From positions 298,115-353,338 of the forward strand of contig PKWJ01000018.1 of NCBI GenBank assembly GCA_003132025.1: a DNA stretch of 55,224 bases. Direction: 5' to 3'. This stretch comes from Gammaproteobacteria bacterium (GTDB lineage: Bacteria; Pseudomonadota; Gammaproteobacteria; Steroidobacterales; Steroidobacteraceae). The notes under the pieces are model-generated. The model did no database searches and was not told the origin of the DNA. It saw nothing but the letters and a program-made list of their open reading frames with translations. Positions 11,462 to 22,260 of the stretch are shown piece by piece (position 1 is the first letter of the stretch; every line of letters starts with the position of its first letter). The position numbers and the translations under genes were made by a program.

Positions 11462-12199
11462 ATGTCGGTCCATATCGATACCAGCGATCGGCTGCATCAG
11501 GAGCAGGCTAGCAGCCTGGCGCTCACCTGCCCGCACTGCCTGGTGCTGGCCCACGTGACGCCGGAGGCGGTGCCACGCTTCTCCGACCTGAGCGCCGCAC
11601 GCCCGAAGCAGATCGGCATCGTGTTTCGCTGCGATGCCTGCAATGCCCCGATCTTTCTGCGCTTCACGGTGCGCAACTACGGCCCGGCGCGTATCGAGCT
11701 GTCATCGCAGTTCAGCGAGATCGAACGCCCGAAGGAAAAATTCAGCTTCACCTACCTGCCGGAAGAAGTGGAGACGATGTTTCGCGAGGCCCTGGTGTGC
11801 TACTCGCACGGCGCCTTCAACGGCTTTGCCACCATGTGCCGGCGCACCATGCAGGCGGTGTTCGCGCACAGCGGCGAATCCGGTCGGTTGCGGGTGTTCG
11901 ATGAGCTCAATGAGGTGCGCGACATGGCGCAGGTCGATGGCGCGAGTTTCGCGTCGATCAAGCGCGTGATCTTCGGCACCGATGCCGACCCGCCCCCGGG
12001 CATGCCGACGCTCGACGATGATCAGTCCGGCTTGCTGCTCGAAGTCATGAAGGACCTGCTGTACCAGTCATACGTGCGCAAGGGACGACTGCAGCAGGCG
12101 ATGGTGGTGCGGCGCTTCTTCTCCGATGAAGCCGACCGCAACGCGCGCGCCGAGAACGGCGGCGCCAGGTCGCTCGAGAGCAGCCGCATCGAAGGCTGA
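11462..12199 (+). CDS. DUF4145-like protein with N-terminal zinc ribbon
   Basis: This 245-residue soluble protein has two CxxC pairs (Cys23/26 and Cys57/60), the spacing of a zinc ribbon. A helical region follows with YLPEEVETMFREALVCYSHGAFNGFATMCRRTMQAVF, which resembles the DUF4145 domain often found in restriction- and defence-associated or standalone proteins. The C-terminal 60 residues are helical and charged. It stands alone between ettA and purL (convergent with purL, 22 bp apart). The ATG at 11462 is the only sensible start. No catalytic motif is visible; function unknown. Confidence 0.7.
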   Translation: MSVHIDTSDRLHQEQASSLALTCPHCLVLAHVTPEAVPRFSDLSAARPKQIGIVFRCDACNAPIFLRFTVRNYGPARIELSSQFSEIERPKEKFSFTYLPEEVETMFREALVCYSHGAFNGFATMCRRTMQAVFAHSGESGRLRVFDELNEVRDMAQVDGASFASIKRVIFGTDADPPPGMPTLDDDQSGLLLEVMKDLLYQSYVRKGRLQQAMVVRRFFSDEADRNARAENGGARSLESSRIEG

Positions 12200-12221
12200 C
12201 CGCCGCCACCATGGCGCGGCT

Positions 12222-15200
12222 TCAGCCCAGCCACAGCCGCGCATTGCGGAACATGCGCATCCAGCCGCTGTCTTCACCAGCATCGTCCGGATGCCAGGAG
12301 TTCTGCACTGTACGGTACACGCGCTCGGGGTGCGGCATGGTGATGGTGACGCGGCCGTCGACGCTGGTCAGTGCGGCAATCCCCTGCACCGCCCCATTGG
12401 GATTGGCCGGGTAGGCATGCGCCACCTCGCCACGGTTGGTGATGTATTGAAATGCAATCAGCCGCTGCTCGAGGCAACGCTCAAGGTCGTGCGCAACATG
12501 GAATTGCGGCTGCCCCTCGCCATGCGCCATGGCCACCGCCAGGCGCGAACCGGCCATACCTGCCAGCAGCACCGACGGTGAGTCCGCGATCCGCACCAGA
12601 CTGAAGCGCGCCTCGAACTGCTCGCTGCGGTTGCGCAGGAATCGGGGCCAGTGCTGCGCGCCCGGAATCAGTTCCCTGAGCAATGCAAACATCTGGCAGC
12701 CGTTGCACACGCCAAGTGAGAAGGTATCGCCGCGGTCGAAGAAACGCTGGAAGTCGCGGCGCGTACGCTCGTGAAACAGGATCGAGCGCGCCCAGCCGCC
12801 GCCGGCGCCGAGCACGTCGCCATAGGAGAATCCGCCGCAGGCGACCAGGCCCGAGAACCCCTCGAGCGTGCGCTCGCCGCCGAGCAGATCCGACATGTGC
12901 AGATCGTGCGCTTCGAAGCCGGCACGATCGAGCACCGCCGCCATCTCCACCTGGCCGTTGACCCCCTGCTCGCGCAACACCGCGACCCGCGGCCGCGCGC
13001 CGCGCGCAATCAGCGGCGCCGCGACATCCTGCTGCGGATCGAAGCTCAGCTGCTGCGACAGCCCCGGATCGTCCGCATCGAGCATCGCCGCCAGTTCCTC
13101 CTCGGCGCATTGCGGATCATCGCGCAGCCGGCGCATCCGGTATGACGTCTCCGACCAGGCGCGGCGCAGATCGATCCAGGTTTCATCGAGCAGTGCCGCG
13201 CCGCAGTGGATCCGCAGTCGCATGTCCGCCGCCGGCGCACCGATGAGCTGCACGCATTCGGCCAGACCATGGCGGGCGAGACACTCCTGCACCGCAGGCT
13301 GCTGGGACTGCAGCACCTGCAATACGGCTCCCGGCTCCTCGGCGAACAGCGGCGCGAATGCGCCGTCGCTCCCGGCAGCCAGCGTAACGTCCAGACCGCA
13401 GTGGCCGGCAAAGGCCATCTCGGCCAGCGTCACCAGCAGCCCGCCGTCGGATCGGTCGTGATAGGCGAGCAGCAAGCCGCGCGTGCGCAATTCGATCAGC
13501 GCTGCCGCAAAAGCGCACAGCAGCATCGGGTCGTCGAGATCGGCGGGTTCGCCGCCGGCGGCATTGAACACCTGCGCCAGGCAGCTCATGCCGAGGCGAT
13601 TGCGGCCGCGCCCCAGATCGACCAGTAGCAGCGCTGAAGGGCCCCGATCCAGTCGCAGCACCGGCGTGAGCGTGCGGCGCACGTCGCGCACCGGCGCGAA
13701 CGCCGAGATGATCAGTGATATCGGCGCCAATACGCTCCTGGTATCAGCGCCGTCCTGCCACACGGTCTTCATCGACAGCGAGTCCTTGCCGACCGGAACG
13801 GCGATGCCCAGCGCCGGACACAGCTGTTCGCCGACGGCGCGCACCGCGGCGTACAGCGCCGCGTCCTCGCCCGGCTCCCCGCATGCCGCCATCCAGTTGG
13901 CCGACAGGCGCACGTCGCTCAGGGCGGCGATATCGGCCGCCAGTATGTTGGTGATCGCCTCGGTGACCGCAAGCCGCGCGGCGGCGGTCGCGTCGAGCAA
14001 CGCCGCCGGCGTACGCTCGCCGATCGCCATCGCCTCGCCGGCATGATGATGGTAGTCGGCCAGCGTCACTGCAACATCGGCCACCGGCACCTGCCATGGA
14101 CCCACCAGCTGGTCGCGGTTGATCTGGCCGCCCACCGTGCGATCGCCGATCGTGATCAGAAAGGTCTTGTCGGCGACCGCCGGCAATCGCAGCACGCGGT
14201 ACACGGCCTCGCGCAGTTCGAACTTGCCGCAGTCGAGCTCGCGCCGCGGCGCCGGCAGGCTGTCCGCCACGCGGCGCATGCGCGGCGGCTTGCCGAGCAG
14301 GGATTCGATCGACATGTGCACCGGGTCATTGCCAAACTGACGATCGTGCACCACCAGTACACCGTCGTCGGTAATCTCGCCGATCGCCGCCGCCGGACAG
14401 CGCTCGCGCTGCGCGATGGCCTGGAAGCGCGCCAGGCTTCCTGGCTTGAGCACCAGCACGTAGCGCTCCTGCGCCTCATTGCACCAGATCTCGAGCGGCG
14501 ACATGCCGGGCTCGGCATTGGGGATTTCCCGCAGTTCGATCCGCGCGCCGCGCCGGCTGTGGGCCACGGCCTCGGGGATGGCATTGGACAGCCCGCCCGC
14601 CCCGACGTCATGAATCAGTTCGATCGGATTGTCGGCGCCCAGCGCCCAGCAGCGATCGATGACTTCCTGCGCCCGGCGCTGCAACTCCGCGTTGGCCCGC
14701 TGCACCGACGCGAAATCCAATTCCTCGGCCGAGGTGCCGCTGCCGACCGACGATGCCGCGCCGCCGCCAAGGCCGATCAGCATTGCCGGGCCGCCCAGCA
14801 CCACCAGCGTGGCACCGACCGACACCGCGCTCTTCTCCACCTGCGAGCGGCGCACGTTGCCCAGTCCGCCCGCGAGCATGATCGGCTTGTGATAGCCGCG
14901 CACCCGCCCGCACCCGGCCCCCGGCAGCGCGGTCTCCAGGGTGCGGAAATAGCCGCAGATGTTGGGCCGGCCGAATTCGTTGTTGAACGCGGCGGCTCCC
15001 AGCGGCGCCTCGAGCATGATGTCGAGCGCCGAGGCGATGCGCGCCGGCTTGCCGATGCTGCGCTCCCACGGCTGGATGAATTCCGGGATCAGCAGGTGCG
15101 ACACCGAGAAACCCACCAGCCCCGCCTTGGGCTTGGCGCCGCGGCCGGTAGCCCCCTCATCGCGAATCTCCCCGCCGGAACCGGTGGCAGCGCCGGGGAA

Positions 15201-16118
15201 CGGCGAGATCGCGGTCGGGTGATTGTGCGTCTCGACTTTTATCAGGATGTCGATCGGCTCGTCGTGACCGCGGTAGATGCGGCTTGCCGGATCGGGGTAC
15301 CAGCGCGTGGCGCTCACGCCCTCGATCACCGCGGCGTTGTCGCGATAGGCCGATAGCACGCCGAGCGGGGCATTGCGGTAAGTGTTGCGAATCATCGCGA
15401 ACAGCGAGTGTTGACGCTCGTGGCCGTCGATCACGAATTGCGCATTGAAGATCTTGTGGCGGCAATGCTCGGAATTGGCCTGCGCGAACATCATCAGTTC
15501 GACATCGGTGGGATCGCGCCCGAGTGCGCGAAAGGTCTCGAACAGGTAGTCGATCTCAGCCCCGGCCAGCGCCAGACCCAGGCGCTGGTTGGCATCGACC
15601 AGGGCGGCGCGGCCCTGTCCTAGGCTGATGAACCCCAACGGCCGCGGCGGCAGGTTGGCGAACAGGCGGCTGGCGCTGTCCACGTCCTCGAGCACCGCCT
15701 CGGTCATCCGGTCGTGCAGCATGGCGGCAAGTGGAAGTACGCCGGCAGCCGCTACGCTGCACTGCAACTCAAGCGTAAAGAGGACGCCGCGCTCGATGCG
15801 TCGCACGCGGCGCAGTCCGCACACGTGCGCGATATCGGTGGCCTTGCTCGACCATGAGGATATCGTGCCGGGTCGCGGCACCACCAGCAGCCGCAGCACT
15901 GCGGCCGCCGTCGCGGCGGCCGCTGGCCGCTCGCCGCCATCGTCCAGCAGCTGATCGAGCAGGCCGCGCTCGTGGGCATGCAGCTCGGCGCTGCAATCGA
16001 CGAAATGCAAAAACTGCGCCTGCAGCGCGCGCACCGCGGGCTCGAGCTGCTGTAGGCGCGCGAGCTGGCGGGCGATGCGAAACGCGGATAGTGCTGACGA
16101 ACCCGGCAGCTTGAGCAT
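12222..16118 (-). CDS. purL: Phosphoribosylformylglycinamidine synthase, single-chain type
   Basis: PurL converts FGAR, glutamine and ATP to FGAM, the fourth purine step. The 1298-residue protein is the large proteobacterial form. It has an N-terminal domain with [15 protein letters not shown]-like elements, then two PurM-like halves ([49 protein letters not shown]-like [13 protein letters not shown]). A C-terminal class I glutaminase completes it, with nucleophile Cys in [10 protein letters not shown] and the later [10 protein letters not shown] and TMPHPERV. The start is the ATG at 16118, overlapping the TGA of the upstream DUF1820 gene by one base, so the two are probably co-translated. 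Confidence 0.97.
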   Translation of the reverse strand: MLKLPGSSALSAFRIARQLARLQQLEPAVRALQAQFLHFVDCSAELHAHERGLLDQLLDDGGERPAAAATAAAVLRLLVVPRPGTISSWSSKATDIAHVCGLRRVRRIERGVLFTLELQCSVAAAGVLPLAAMLHDRMTEAVLEDVDSASRLFANLPPRPLGFISLGQGRAALVDANQRLGLALAGAEIDYLFETFRALGRDPTDVELMMFAQANSEHCRHKIFNAQFVIDGHERQHSLFAMIRNTYRNAPLGVLSAYRDNAAVIEGVSATRWYPDPASRIYRGHDEPIDILIKVETHNHPTAISPFPGAATGSGGEIRDEGATGRGAKPKAGLVGFSVSHLLIPEFIQPWERSIGKPARIASALDIMLEAPLGAAAFNNEFGRPNICGYFRTLETALPGAGCGRVRGYHKPIMLAGGLGNVRRSQVEKSAVSVGATLVVLGGPAMLIGLGGGAASSVGSGTSAEELDFASVQRANAELQRRAQEVIDRCWALGADNPIELIHDVGAGGLSNAIPEAVAHSRRGARIELREIPNAEPGMSPLEIWCNEAQERYVLVLKPGSLARFQAIAQRERCPAAAIGEITDDGVLVVHDRQFGNDPVHMSIESLLGKPPRMRRVADSLPAPRRELDCGKFELREAVYRVLRLPAVADKTFLITIGDRTVGGQINRDQLVGPWQVPVADVAVTLADYHHHAGEAMAIGERTPAALLDATAAARLAVTEAITNILAADIAALSDVRLSANWMAACGEPGEDAALYAAVRAVGEQLCPALGIAVPVGKDSLSMKTVWQDGADTRSVLAPISLIISAFAPVRDVRRTLTPVLRLDRGPSALLLVDLGRGRNRLGMSCLAQVFNAAGGEPADLDDPMLLCAFAAALIELRTRGLLLAYHDRSDGGLLVTLAEMAFAGHCGLDVTLAAGSDGAFAPLFAEEPGAVLQVLQSQQPAVQECLARHGLAECVQLIGAPAADMRLRIHCGAALLDETWIDLRRAWSETSYRMRRLRDDPQCAEEELAAMLDADDPGLSQQLSFDPQQDVAAPLIARGARPRVAVLREQGVNGQVEMAAVLDRAGFEAHDLHMSDLLGGERTLEGFSGLVACGGFSYGDVLGAGGGWARSILFHERTRRDFQRFFDRGDTFSLGVCNGCQMFALLRELIPGAQHWPRFLRNRSEQFEARFSLVRIADSPSVLLAGMAGSRLAVAMAHGEGQPQFHVAHDLERCLEQRLIAFQYITNRGEVAHAYPANPNGAVQGIAALTSVDGRVTITMPHPERVYRTVQNSWHPDDAGEDSGWMRMFRNARLWLG

Positions 16119-16465
16119 CAAGTCTTCTTCGGTCGCGGGTCCATGGCCGACGGCGGCATCAGCGGCGCCGGAAACTGCGCCACATTGCTGCCCTCGAGCG
16201 CGACGATCTTGCTGACGCCCTGCTTGCGCACCTCGTCGATACGAATGATCGATTGCAATGGCAGGTAGCTGCGCTTGACTCCGGCGAACTCGCTCTTTAC
16301 CCGCTCCTCGCCCGGATCCAGCACCACCGAGGAGCGCTCGCCAAATACCAGCTCTTCGATCTCGACGAAACCAAACAGGGAGCCGTGACTGACCTTGCGC
16401 GCATAGACCTCATAAACCTTGCCCTGGTTCACGAACATGACCTTGAAGATATGGCTCGATGGCAT
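16118..16465 (-). CDS. DUF1820 family protein
   Basis: This 115-residue protein matches the DUF1820 family: [19 protein letters not shown] at the start, [29 protein letters not shown] in the middle, and [19 protein letters not shown], followed by a short polar tail. Predicted to be a small beta-rich cytoplasmic protein; function unknown. It is translationally linked to purL (stop and start share a base), an association that may be a useful hint. Confidence 0.85.
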   Translation of the reverse strand: MPSSHIFKVMFVNQGKVYEVYARKVSHGSLFGFVEIEELVFGERSSVVLDPGEERVKSEFAGVKRSYLPLQSIIRIDEVRKQGVSKIVALEGSNVAQFPAPLMPPSAMDPRPKKT

Positions 16466-16528
16466 CGTAGGAATTCGCCGGTGGCAGCCTTTTTTGAACG
16501 GCGCAATGCTCAGAACCCGCCGCGGGCC

Positions 16529-16535
16529 TATTATA
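16529..16535. promoter_or_regulatory. Overlapping divergent -10 boxes (DUF1820-purL versus FHA gene)
   Basis: The 103-bp divergent gap contains one AT-rich heptamer that reads TATTAT on the plus strand (16529-16534, toward the FHA gene at 16569) and TATAAT, a perfect -10, on the minus strand (16530-16535, toward the DUF1820 gene at 16465). Neither has a strong -35. Two polymerases could not occupy both, so mutually exclusive use is possible. Confidence 0.35.
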
Positions 16536-16568
16536 TGGGTTACGTGGACCGAACCTAGAGCTGTTCAG

Positions 16569-17777
16569 ATGGCCCTGAAGCTGACCATTGTCGACGACCA
16601 GCGCGGCCAGCCAGGCCGGGGCGGCAGCATCGTGTTCGGTGTCGGCGGCGGCGGCATCGGCCGGGCGCACGACAATGACTGGGTGCTGCCCGATCCGCAG
16701 CGCTACCTGTCGGCCCATCACGCGCGCGTGCAGTTCCGCGATGGCACCTATTACCTGCTCGACACCAGCACCAACGGCGTGTACATCAACGACGGCAGCG
16801 CACCGCTGGGCCGGCGCAATGCCTATGCGCTGCGCGACGGCGATCGCCTGCGGCTGGGCGACTACCAGCTGGTCGTCAGCATTGACAGCGAGCGCGCCGA
16901 GGCGCCGGAGGCGAGTTCCATCTTCCCCGTCACTCCCGAGCCGTTGACGTCCAGCTCCATGATTGCTCGCGGCGACATAGGCGTGGAGCTGAACGTGCGC
17001 GACCTGCTGCGCCCGGACGCAGCGCCCGACAATCGCATGGGCGCGATGGACGCCTTCGGGCAATCGATGCTGACCGAGGATACCGGGCTGCTGGCTTTCG
17101 ACGGCGGCCAGCGTACCGCTCCGATCGAGCAGCGGGTCGCAGTGCCGGCCGAGCGCTCCGCCCGGCGCGAGCCGCGCCAGCCCGAACGTTCCGGCGACAA
17201 CGCCTCCGGGATCGAGGCCTTCTGTCGCGGCGCCGGCATCGACGTCAAGCAGCTGCCAGCGGATGCGTCGGCCCGCATGCTGCAGCTGGCGGGAGTACTG
17301 CTGCGCGAGGCGCTGCTGGGCCTGAAGGGCCTGGCGCTGGCGCAGCGCGAGATCCGCGACCAGTCGCACATCAAGGTCGGCAAGGAGGACCCGCAACACA
17401 TCGGACTCACCGGCCTGCCGGTGGACGATCTGCTGCTGCGGCTATTGATCGGTCACGATCAGCGCGATCTGGACGCGGTGCAGTGGGTGCGCGATATGCT
17501 CGCCAGCACGCGCCGCCACGATATTGCCACGATGCGTGCCCTGCACTCCGCGCTGGGCGAATTTCTCGCCCGGCTCGATCCCAGGGCGCTGGCACAGGTC
17601 GATGGACGTGCCAGCGGCGCCGACGCCGGCAGTGCGGATTCCTCGGGCCTGGCGGCGCGTTTTCGCAGCATCACCGAGATGCCGGCCGGCAAATTTCCGC
17701 ACTTGTTCGCCGAGGCGTTCTCGCGCGCCTTCGTTGCCGCCTTCAAGCACAACAACGGCGAGCACTCCAAGTCCTGA
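16569..17777 (+). CDS. FHA-domain protein of the type VI secretion TagH type, orphan
   Basis: The 402-residue product starts with a forkhead-associated domain: LTIVDDQRGQ..., GRAHDNDWVLPDPQRYLSAHHARV with the Arg and Ser/His phosphothreonine-binding positions, and TSTNGVYIN. A flexible linker (about residues 110-205) follows. The C-terminal region matches the type VI secretion FHA family (AFCRGAGIDVKQLPADASARMLQLAGVLLREALLGL, later LARLDPRALAQ and FPHLFAEAFSRAF). In T6SS such proteins assemble with a PpkA kinase to control firing. No T6SS gene is visible here. The ATG at 16569 starts directly at the FHA strand; longer in-frame starts overlap the divergent gene. Confidence 0.82.
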   Translation: MALKLTIVDDQRGQPGRGGSIVFGVGGGGIGRAHDNDWVLPDPQRYLSAHHARVQFRDGTYYLLDTSTNGVYINDGSAPLGRRNAYALRDGDRLRLGDYQLVVSIDSERAEAPEASSIFPVTPEPLTSSSMIARGDIGVELNVRDLLRPDAAPDNRMGAMDAFGQSMLTEDTGLLAFDGGQRTAPIEQRVAVPAERSARREPRQPERSGDNASGIEAFCRGAGIDVKQLPADASARMLQLAGVLLREALLGLKGLALAQREIRDQSHIKVGKEDPQHIGLTGLPVDDLLLRLLIGHDQRDLDAVQWVRDMLASTRRHDIATMRALHSALGEFLARLDPRALAQVDGRASGADAGSADSSGLAARFRSITEMPAGKFPHLFAEAFSRAFVAAFKHNNGEHSKS

Positions 17778-17809
17778 CCGGGGCCGCGGTCCCGGCGCCA
17801 CGCGCGCCG

Positions 17810-18964
17810 CTAGGACTGATCGGCGCGCACTTTGACCATGGTGCCGTCCAGGATCGAATCGGGCGGGTTCACAATGACCCGATCCGCAGCCGTAACGCCG
17901 CTCAGGATTTCTACCACGGCGCCGTAATCGCGCCCAATGGTCACGGTGTTCAGATGCACCTTGCTGTCCGCATCGACCGTTGCCACATGCAGGCCATCGG
18001 CGCGAAACAGCAGCGCGTTGGATGGCAGCCGCCAGGTCTTCATGCCCGCCGGCAGCGGCAGATGCACCTGCGAGAAGGCCCCGGGCAGCAGCTCGCCGTT
18101 CGGGTTGTCGGCATCCAGTTCGGTCAGCAGGGTGCGCGTTGTGGCATCGATCGACCCGGCGGTGCTCACGACCTTGGCCGGATGGCGCAGATCGGGCCGG
18201 TCCACCGTGGTCAGGTCGGCCGACATTCCCGGCCTGATCCAGCTCGCATAGGCCTGGGGCACCTGCACATAGACGCGTAGCCGCGTGGTCGAGCTCATAT
18301 GAAACAGCTCCTGGCCGGTGGTGCTGCCTTCGGTTACCAGCGCTCCGACGTCGACCTTGCGCGCGGTCACGACACCGTCGAACGGCGCGGTGATGCGGTT
18401 GAAGCCCTGCATCTGCTCCAGCCGCTGCAGATTCTGCCGTGCCGACTCACTCTGCGCCTTCTTGGCCTCGGCATCGCCGACTGCATTGTCGACGTCCTGC
18501 TGCGCCACCAGGCCGGTCTTGCGCAGCTCCTGAAAGCGCTGCGCGGTGGTCTGCGACAGGCGATTGTTGGCATCGGCGGTGGCAAGGTCGGCCTTCGCCT
18601 GGCGATACTGCGCGTCCACCTCCGGCGTCTCGATTTCCGCCAGCAGCTCGCCGGCCTTGACGTGCTTGCCGATGTCCGCGTACCAGCGCTTCAGATACCC
18701 GCTGGTGCGCGCGTAGATGGGCGCATCGGTAAACGCCTGCACGTCGCCCGGAAGCACCAGTTCATCGCCGGCGTCGCTATGCTTAGGGCTGGTCACGAGC
18801 ACCACCGGCACCAGTGACTGCTGCGCTTGCCGCTTCAGGACGGCGCGCGATTGAACGCGCGTGAAAATGCCCCAGGCGGCGATGATGATTGCCGCCAGCA
18901 GCACATACAACGCGAAGCGCTTGAGTCGTCGCAATGCCGCAGATGCTTCGGGTGTGTCGATCAT
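17810..18964 (-). CDS. RND efflux periplasmic adaptor subunit (MFP)
   Basis: This 384-residue adaptor links an inner-membrane RND pump to an outer-membrane channel. It has an N-terminal membrane anchor (FALYVLLAAIIIAAWGIF), then the lipoyl/barrel half DVQAFTDAPIYARTSGYLKRWYADIGKHVKAGELLAEIETPEVDAQ. A coiled-coil hairpin (about residues 115-175), the second lipoyl half ITAPFDGVVTARKVDVGALV and a beta-barrel/membrane-proximal C-terminus follow. No lipobox is present. The start at 18964 (MIDTPEAS) lies 16 bp after the pump gene and is favoured over a start 39 bp upstream inside it. No outer-membrane factor gene is adjacent. Confidence 0.9.
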   Translation of the reverse strand: MIDTPEASAALRRLKRFALYVLLAAIIIAAWGIFTRVQSRAVLKRQAQQSLVPVVLVTSPKHSDAGDELVLPGDVQAFTDAPIYARTSGYLKRWYADIGKHVKAGELLAEIETPEVDAQYRQAKADLATADANNRLSQTTAQRFQELRKTGLVAQQDVDNAVGDAEAKKAQSESARQNLQRLEQMQGFNRITAPFDGVVTARKVDVGALVTEGSTTGQELFHMSSTTRLRVYVQVPQAYASWIRPGMSADLTTVDRPDLRHPAKVVSTAGSIDATTRTLLTELDADNPNGELLPGAFSQVHLPLPAGMKTWRLPSNALLFRADGLHVATVDADSKVHLNTVTIGRDYGAVVEILSGVTAADRVIVNPPDSILDGTMVKVRADQS

Positions 18965-18980
18965 GCAGTGCCGTGTCGGC

Positions 18981-21900
18981 CTAGGCGTGTGCGGCGCCGG
19001 CACGGCCGCCAGGCTGGGTAAATCGGCTGTGTATCACGGCAAATACCACCGGCACGAACAGCAGCGTTGCAAACGTGGCAAACAGCAGTCCGCCGATGAC
19101 CGCCCGCCCCAGCGGCGCGTTTTGCTCGCCGCCCTCGCCCAGGCCGAGCGACATCGGCAGCATGCCGATCATCATGGCCAGCGCGGTCATCAGCACCGGC
19201 CGGAAGCGCACGAAGCCGGCCTCCAGGGCGGCCGCCATGGCGCTCGCTCCGCCATCCATGCGTTCGCGGGCGAAGCTTACGATCAGGATACTGTTGGCGG
19301 TGGCCACGCCCAGGCACATGATGGCCCCGATCAGTGCCGGCACGCTGATGGTGGTGCCGGTAACGAACAGCATCCATACCATGCCGGCCAGCGCCGCTGG
19401 CAGCGCGCTGATAATGATCAGCGGATCGAGCCAGCTCTGGAAGTTCACCACGATCAGCAGGTAGATCAGCACCACCGCACCGATCATACCGAAGGCCAGG
19501 CCGTTGAATGAGGTGCGCATGGTTTCCATCTGGCCGCGGATCGTCAGGTCGCTGCCGCGCGGCAGCTCGTGCCGGGAAGCGTCGACGATGCCGCGCACCG
19601 CAGTGGCCACCGTGCCCAGGTCGGTGCCATCTACCGAGCCGTAGATGTCGATCACCGGCCGCCCGTTGTAGTGGCTGACCACGGCCGGGCCGACGCCACG
19701 GCTGACGGTGGCGAGACTGGCCAGTAACTGCTGCGGGCCGCCATTGCCGCTGGTGATCGGAGTCGCCGTCAGGTCCTGCAGCGAGGTCAACCGGTACTGC
19801 GGTGCCTGCGTGGTGACGTTGTACTGCACGCCGCTTTTAGTGTCGACCCAGAACGTCGGCGCGGTCTGCTGGCTGCCGGAGAGCGAAATCAGAACGTCGT
19901 TGGCGACCTCCTGCTGCGTCAGTCCGACCTGTGAGGCATCGGTACGGTTGACGTCAACATTGAACTGTGGATAGTCGAATGCCTGCTGGATGCGCAGGTC
20001 GGCCGCGCCGGGAATGGTTTTGAGCTTTGCCAGCAGCTTATTGGCGAAGCTGCGGTTGGCATCGATGTTAAAACCCACCACCTGCACGTCGAGTGGCGCG
20101 GGCAGGCCGAAATTCAGGATCTGATTGACGATGTCGGACGGCAGAAAGGCAAACGTGGTGCCGGGAAATTCATCGCGCAACCGCGCGCGCAGCATGCGTA
20201 CGTACTCGGCGGTGGGCCGATGGCGATCCGCGCGCAGCGCAATCATGATGTCGGCGTCGCCCGGGCCTACCGGCGCCGAGGTGCTGTAAGACAGGTTGAT
20301 ACCGCTGTACGGTATGCCGATATTGTCTATCAGGGTGTCCAGATCCTGGGGCGGAATGATCTGGTTGATCCTGGCCTCGACTGCATCGCACAGTCTGGCG
20401 GTCTCCTCCAGCCGCGTGCCACTGCGCGCGCGCAGGTGCAGCCGCACCTGGCCGGCGTCCACGGTCGGGAAAAAGTCGCTACCGAGCCACGGCAGCAGCA
20501 GAAATGCCGTAGCCCCGATCACCATGAACGCCAGCGTGAAGGCGAGACTGTGGTGCAGGGCGGTGCCCAACAGCTCGTGATAGCCCTCGCGAAAGGCGGC
20601 GAAGCGGTGCTCGAAGCCGCGCTGGAATCGCTGGAAGAAATTGCTGGGGGCCGCGGCGATGTGCTCCGGCACGTGCTTCTGGAGCCAGTACATGGCCAGC
20701 GTCGGCACCAGCGTTCGCGACAGCACGTACGATGCGAGCATTGCGAACACCACCGCCTCGGCCAGCGGCACGAACAGGAAGCGCGATACACCGGACAGCA
20801 GGAACATCGGTACGAATACCACGCAGATGCACAGCGTGGATACCAGCGCCGGCACCGCGATCTGGTGCGCACCATCGAGAATCGCCGGTTCGACTTCCTT
20901 GCCCTGCTCCAGGTGCCAGTTGATGTTCTCGATCGCCACCGTGGCGTCGTCCACCAGGATTCCCACCGCCAGCGCCAGCCCGCCCAGGGTCATGATGTTG
21001 ATGGTCTCGCCAATCGCCGACAGGCAGATGATCGAGGCCAGCACCGACAGCGGAATCGAGATGGTGATGATCAGCGTGCTGCGCCAGGAGCTCAGGAATA
21101 GCAGTATCATCAGCCCGGTGAGAGCGGCGGCGATGATGCCCTCGCGCACCACGCCGTTGATTGCGGCGCGCACGAATAGCGACTGATCGCCGGTCAGGCC
21201 GACGTGGAACCCTTCAGGCAGCTGCTTTTGGATATCGGGCATCAGCCGCTTGATGTCCTCGATGATCCGCAGCGTCGAGGCACTGCCGGTCTTGAGCACC
21301 GACATCAGCACCGCGTGGTGGCCCGCCACTCGCACCAGGTTAGTCTGGGGACTTGAGCCGTCGTGCACATTGGCGACGTCGCGGATGAACACCACGGTGC
21401 CGTTGACGGTGCGTATCGGGGCATCGTTCAGTTCCTCGGGCCTGAGCGGGGTGGAGTTGAGCCTGATGTTGTATTCGATGTCATCGATCTTCTCGGTGCC
21501 CGCCGGAATGATCAGGTTCTGCAGCCCGATCGCGTTGCTGACGTCCGCCGCCGACAGGCCCTTGGAACGCAGCGCCTCCGGGTCGATGTCGACCTGCACC
21601 TGGCGCTGCTTGCCGCCATAGGGATAGGGCAGCGCCGCCCCCTGAACCGTCGCCAATCCCGGGCGGATGACTGAATTGCCGAGGTCGAACAGCGTCGCCT
21701 CCGACAACGTGGTGCTCTCCAGTGCCAGCTGCAGTATCGGTACCGTCGACGCGTTGTAGGCCAGGATGAACGGCGGCGTGGTACCCGGCGGCGCCTGTCG
21801 CAGCAATGCCTGCGATACCCCGGTAATCTGCGCGTACGACAGGTCCTCGTTGACGTTCGGCTGGAAGAAGTACTTCGCCACGCCGATGCCGGGCAGCGAC

Positions 21901-22151
21901 TGCGATTCAGTGTGTTCGATGTCGTTGACGGTGGTCTGCGCGTAGCGCTCGGCGTTTTCAAGGATGCGGTTCGCCATGTCCTCGGGCGGCAGGCCGGTGT
22001 AGCCCCAGATGGTGCTGACGACTGGAATGTTGATCGCCGGAAAGATGTCGGTCGGCGTACGCAGGATGGTGAACAAGCCGAGCAAGACGATCAGCACGGC
22101 CAGCACGATGAACGTGTAAGGCCGTCGCAGCGCAAGTCTTACGATCCACAT
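18981..22151 (-). CDS. RND efflux permease (AcrB-like, hydrophobe/amphiphile type)
   Basis: The 1056-residue permease has the standard 12-helix RND plan, beginning MWIVRLALRRPYTFIVLAVLIV, with two large periplasmic loops. The fourth helix keeps the proton-relay pair Asp401-Asp402 (GILVDDATVAIENI). In the tenth helix the lysine essential in AcrB is replaced by Ala952 (GVATANSILIVSFARE). The start at 22151 matches where RND pumps begin; earlier in-frame codons have no similarity. It precedes its adaptor by 16 bp, an order (pump then adaptor) opposite to acrAB. Export substrate unknown. Confidence 0.92.
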   Translation of the reverse strand: MWIVRLALRRPYTFIVLAVLIVLLGLFTILRTPTDIFPAINIPVVSTIWGYTGLPPEDMANRILENAERYAQTTVNDIEHTESQSLPGIGVAKYFFQPNVNEDLSYAQITGVSQALLRQAPPGTTPPFILAYNASTVPILQLALESTTLSEATLFDLGNSVIRPGLATVQGAALPYPYGGKQRQVQVDIDPEALRSKGLSAADVSNAIGLQNLIIPAGTEKIDDIEYNIRLNSTPLRPEELNDAPIRTVNGTVVFIRDVANVHDGSSPQTNLVRVAGHHAVLMSVLKTGSASTLRIIEDIKRLMPDIQKQLPEGFHVGLTGDQSLFVRAAINGVVREGIIAAALTGLMILLFLSSWRSTLIITISIPLSVLASIICLSAIGETINIMTLGGLALAVGILVDDATVAIENINWHLEQGKEVEPAILDGAHQIAVPALVSTLCICVVFVPMFLLSGVSRFLFVPLAEAVVFAMLASYVLSRTLVPTLAMYWLQKHVPEHIAAAPSNFFQRFQRGFEHRFAAFREGYHELLGTALHHSLAFTLAFMVIGATAFLLLPWLGSDFFPTVDAGQVRLHLRARSGTRLEETARLCDAVEARINQIIPPQDLDTLIDNIGIPYSGINLSYSTSAPVGPGDADIMIALRADRHRPTAEYVRMLRARLRDEFPGTTFAFLPSDIVNQILNFGLPAPLDVQVVGFNIDANRSFANKLLAKLKTIPGAADLRIQQAFDYPQFNVDVNRTDASQVGLTQQEVANDVLISLSGSQQTAPTFWVDTKSGVQYNVTTQAPQYRLTSLQDLTATPITSGNGGPQQLLASLATVSRGVGPAVVSHYNGRPVIDIYGSVDGTDLGTVATAVRGIVDASRHELPRGSDLTIRGQMETMRTSFNGLAFGMIGAVVLIYLLIVVNFQSWLDPLIIISALPAALAGMVWMLFVTGTTISVPALIGAIMCLGVATANSILIVSFARERMDGGASAMAAALEAGFVRFRPVLMTALAMMIGMLPMSLGLGEGGEQNAPLGRAVIGGLLFATFATLLFVPVVFAVIHSRFTQPGGRAGAAHA

Positions 22152-22260
22152 CGATTGAGCGTTCCCGAACTGAGTGCCGACGAGATCCGGTACGGCAGCA
22201 AATACCGGCCGGAGTAAGCACTCCCGCACGAATGGATGCCGGCATTATGCCCCGCATCTT

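Noticed and set aside
17778-17809. GC-rich inverted repeat between the FHA gene and the RND adaptor gene
   Set aside because: The stem is short and has no T-tract on either side, so a terminator call is not supported.
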